Shown here: in pieces, positions 13,600-14,550 of the stretch
Layout of the letters: each line of letters begins with the position of its first letter
Position numbering within the stretch: position 1 is the first letter of the stretch
From: RGIG1752 sp045650425
GTDB lineage: Bacteria; Bacillota_I; Bacilli_A; RF39; UBA660
Assembly (NCBI GenBank): GCA_045650425.1
Contig: JAZRRD010000135.1
Location: 1-14,550 of the forward strand
Length of the DNA stretch: 14,550 nt
Direction: 5' to 3'
Notes under the pieces: model-generated
What the model was told of the DNA's origin: nothing
The model's input: only the letters and a program-made list of their open reading frames with translations
Databases searched by the model: none
Made by a program: the position numbers and the translations under genes

Positions 13600-13622
13600 T
13601 GAGTTATTTATCACTATTTTTT
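13591..13622. terminator. Shared bidirectional terminator between FemABX and serine enzyme genes
   Basis: A perfect 12-bp inverted repeat (AAAAAATAGTGA at 13591-13602, TCACTATTTTTT at 13611-13622) closes an 8-base loop with A and T tracts on both sides. Both genes end in TAG inside the stem (13597-13599 on plus, 13616-13614 on minus), only 14 bases apart. It should terminate both strands. Confidence 0.9.
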
Positions 13623-14550
13623 TTCATATACTAAGTTCATACAATAATCATTCTTTTCATTCCAATAATTTTTATGATGTTCATAAACTTTCAAACTAAT
13701 TTCATTAATCACTTTAGCATAATCCTTATTTCCGTATTTAGTTAAAACTGATATTGCATAAGGATGTTCATCAAACACAATTCCAATATCATGAAATATA
13801 TAATCATAATAACCATATTTGTGAGCAACTTCTAAGTTATTCACATTTAAATAACTGTGAAAATCATTAATCATATATTCTTTAAATTGTTCAGAATTAC
13901 TATTTTCTTTTAATAACTCATAAAGTCTTGTTAAATAAATATTAGTATCACTAGCAGTTTGCATTCCAAAATTATCTCCGCCAGTTAATATCACTTCCGC
14001 TCCTAATGACCTTCCATAATTTTTTAAGTTATCAAAACCAATATAATCAATTAACATTTTATGTGCACCATTATCACTTACAGACAAGGCATGTTTTACT
14101 ATATTATCAAGAGTAATATCATCTCCAACATTATGTTTTGTTAATCCCTTATTATGTTTATTGTAGTATTTAGATGTATATTTTATCGTAGAATTTATGT
14201 TTATATCATTATCTAAAATATATAAAGCATCTACTAATTTTATTAAACTAGCTCCATATATAACTTGTTTATCTTGATAACCATAATAATATATATCATC
14301 TAATTCACTATAAGATATATATACATCATATTTTTTTAGATAATTAGTTAACTCTGTTTCTATTTCAGTTAAATGTTCACCTAATAATGTTGGATTTAAA
14401 GTATCATTTATACATAAATTAAATTTTTCTTCTTTTTCCTTTTGCTCATGTTTGATTTCACTTTCATTACTTTTATTATCTAATTCAGAATCAAATTTGT
14501 AATCAAACTGAAGTTTAATAAATAATCCAATAAATACAAGTAGCGCTAAT
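13614..14550 (-). CDS. Beta-lactamase-fold serine enzyme (penicillin-recognising family), 5' truncated by window edge
   Basis: The frame is open from the window's right edge to the TAG at 13616-13614, giving 311 codons with the start codon outside. A TTG at 14087 is an internal Leu codon, not a start, because the frame continues upstream with family motifs. The visible part opens with a hydrophobic helix (LALLVFIGLFIK), then a charged linker and the catalytic domain. The serine motif S-L-I-K lies in YGASLIKLVDALYIL (Ser at 14247-14249) and SDN lies 57 residues later. The third motif, normally KTG, reads HKYG about 143 residues after the Ser. No class A omega-loop Glu (ExxLN) is seen, so a hydrolytic beta-lactamase is less likely than a membrane-anchored DD-peptidase-like or other serine hydrolase. 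It converges on the FemABX gene across a shared terminator. Confidence 0.88.
   Translation of the reverse strand, partial: LALLVFIGLFIKLQFDYKFDSELDNKSNESEIKHEQKEKEEKFNLCINDTLNPTLLGEHLTEIETELTNYLKKYDVYISYSELDDIYYYGYQDKQVIYGASLIKLVDALYILDNDININSTIKYTSKYYNKHNKGLTKHNVGDDITLDNIVKHALSVSDNGAHKMLIDYIGFDNLKNYGRSLGAEVILTGGDNFGMQTASDTNIYLTRLYELLKENSNSEQFKEYMINDFHSYLNVNNLEVAHKYGYYDYIFHDIGIVFDEHPYAISVLTKYGNKDYAKVINEISLKVYEHHKNYWNEKNDYCMNLVYEKK

Noticed and set aside
13614..14087. Serine enzyme taken as a short 157-aa protein starting at TTG 14087
   Set aside because: The frame stays open to the window edge and the upstream part carries the essential S-x-x-K motif and a membrane anchor, so the TTG is internal.
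1..14550. Mycoplasma-type genetic code (TGA = Trp) suggested by the very low G+C
   Set aside because: TGA is used as a stop at 1519-1521 and 8288-8290 in sensible overlaps, and Trp residues are encoded by TGG.

Overview
The window is very A+T-rich, perhaps a quarter to 30% G+C by eye. It uses the standard bacterial code: TGA is a real stop at 1519-1521 and 8288-8290, and Trp is TGG. Strong Shine-Dalgarno sites (AGGAGG, GGTGG), extended -10 promoters (TGN-TATAAT) and the gene order eno-secG-rnr-smpB all point to a Firmicutes/Bacilli organism. The low G+C, compact layout, peptidoglycan enzymes and surface-protein families fit an uncultured gut lineage near Mollicutes/RF39 or Erysipelotrichia. 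That placement is an inference from style and was not checked by search.

Layout, left to right. (1) 46-1923 is an accessory-looking segment. A forward gene encodes a probable tail-anchored membrane protein. It converges, across two back-to-back terminators, on a reverse pair of small all-helical proteins that overlap by ATGA and have their own promoter. None of the three is recognised. (2) 2064-5709, reverse strand: a DUF3048 (YerB-like) anchored protein and a small single-pass membrane protein form one unit. The cyclic-di-AMP synthase cdaA and its regulator cdaR form a second unit with its own extended -10 promoter. (3) 5771-8668, reverse: a type IV pilin-like protein, RNase R and SmpB form a tightly overlapping operon (RNA decay and ribosome rescue). 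(4) 8777-10279, reverse: secG and a divergent enolase. (5) 10351-12253, reverse: a DUF308/HdeD-like membrane protein and a large membrane-anchored surface protein. (6) 12373-13599, forward: a FemABX-type aminoacyl-tRNA-dependent peptidoglycan bridge enzyme. (7) 13614-14550, reverse: a beta-lactamase-fold serine enzyme that runs off the right edge. Its frame is open across the whole right end, so the start codon lies outside the window.

Most of the window is conserved housekeeping: c-di-AMP signalling, protein export, RNA quality control, glycolysis and cell wall. Several genes touch the envelope: CdaA/CdaR, DUF3048, FemABX, the serine enzyme, the pilin-like protein and the surface protein. 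Intergenic space is tightly packed. At seven gene ends the stop codon lies inside or at the edge of the terminator hairpin, and FemABX and the serine enzyme share one bidirectional hairpin. I found no tRNA, rRNA, CRISPR array, transposase or recombinase, and no gene-free stretch over 300 bases.

I found no clear-cut new system. The best leads are the unrecognised trio at 46-1923, the six-cysteine pilin-like protein heading the rnr-smpB operon, the enolase with altered active-site-neighbour residues, and the variant CdaA/CdaR pair.
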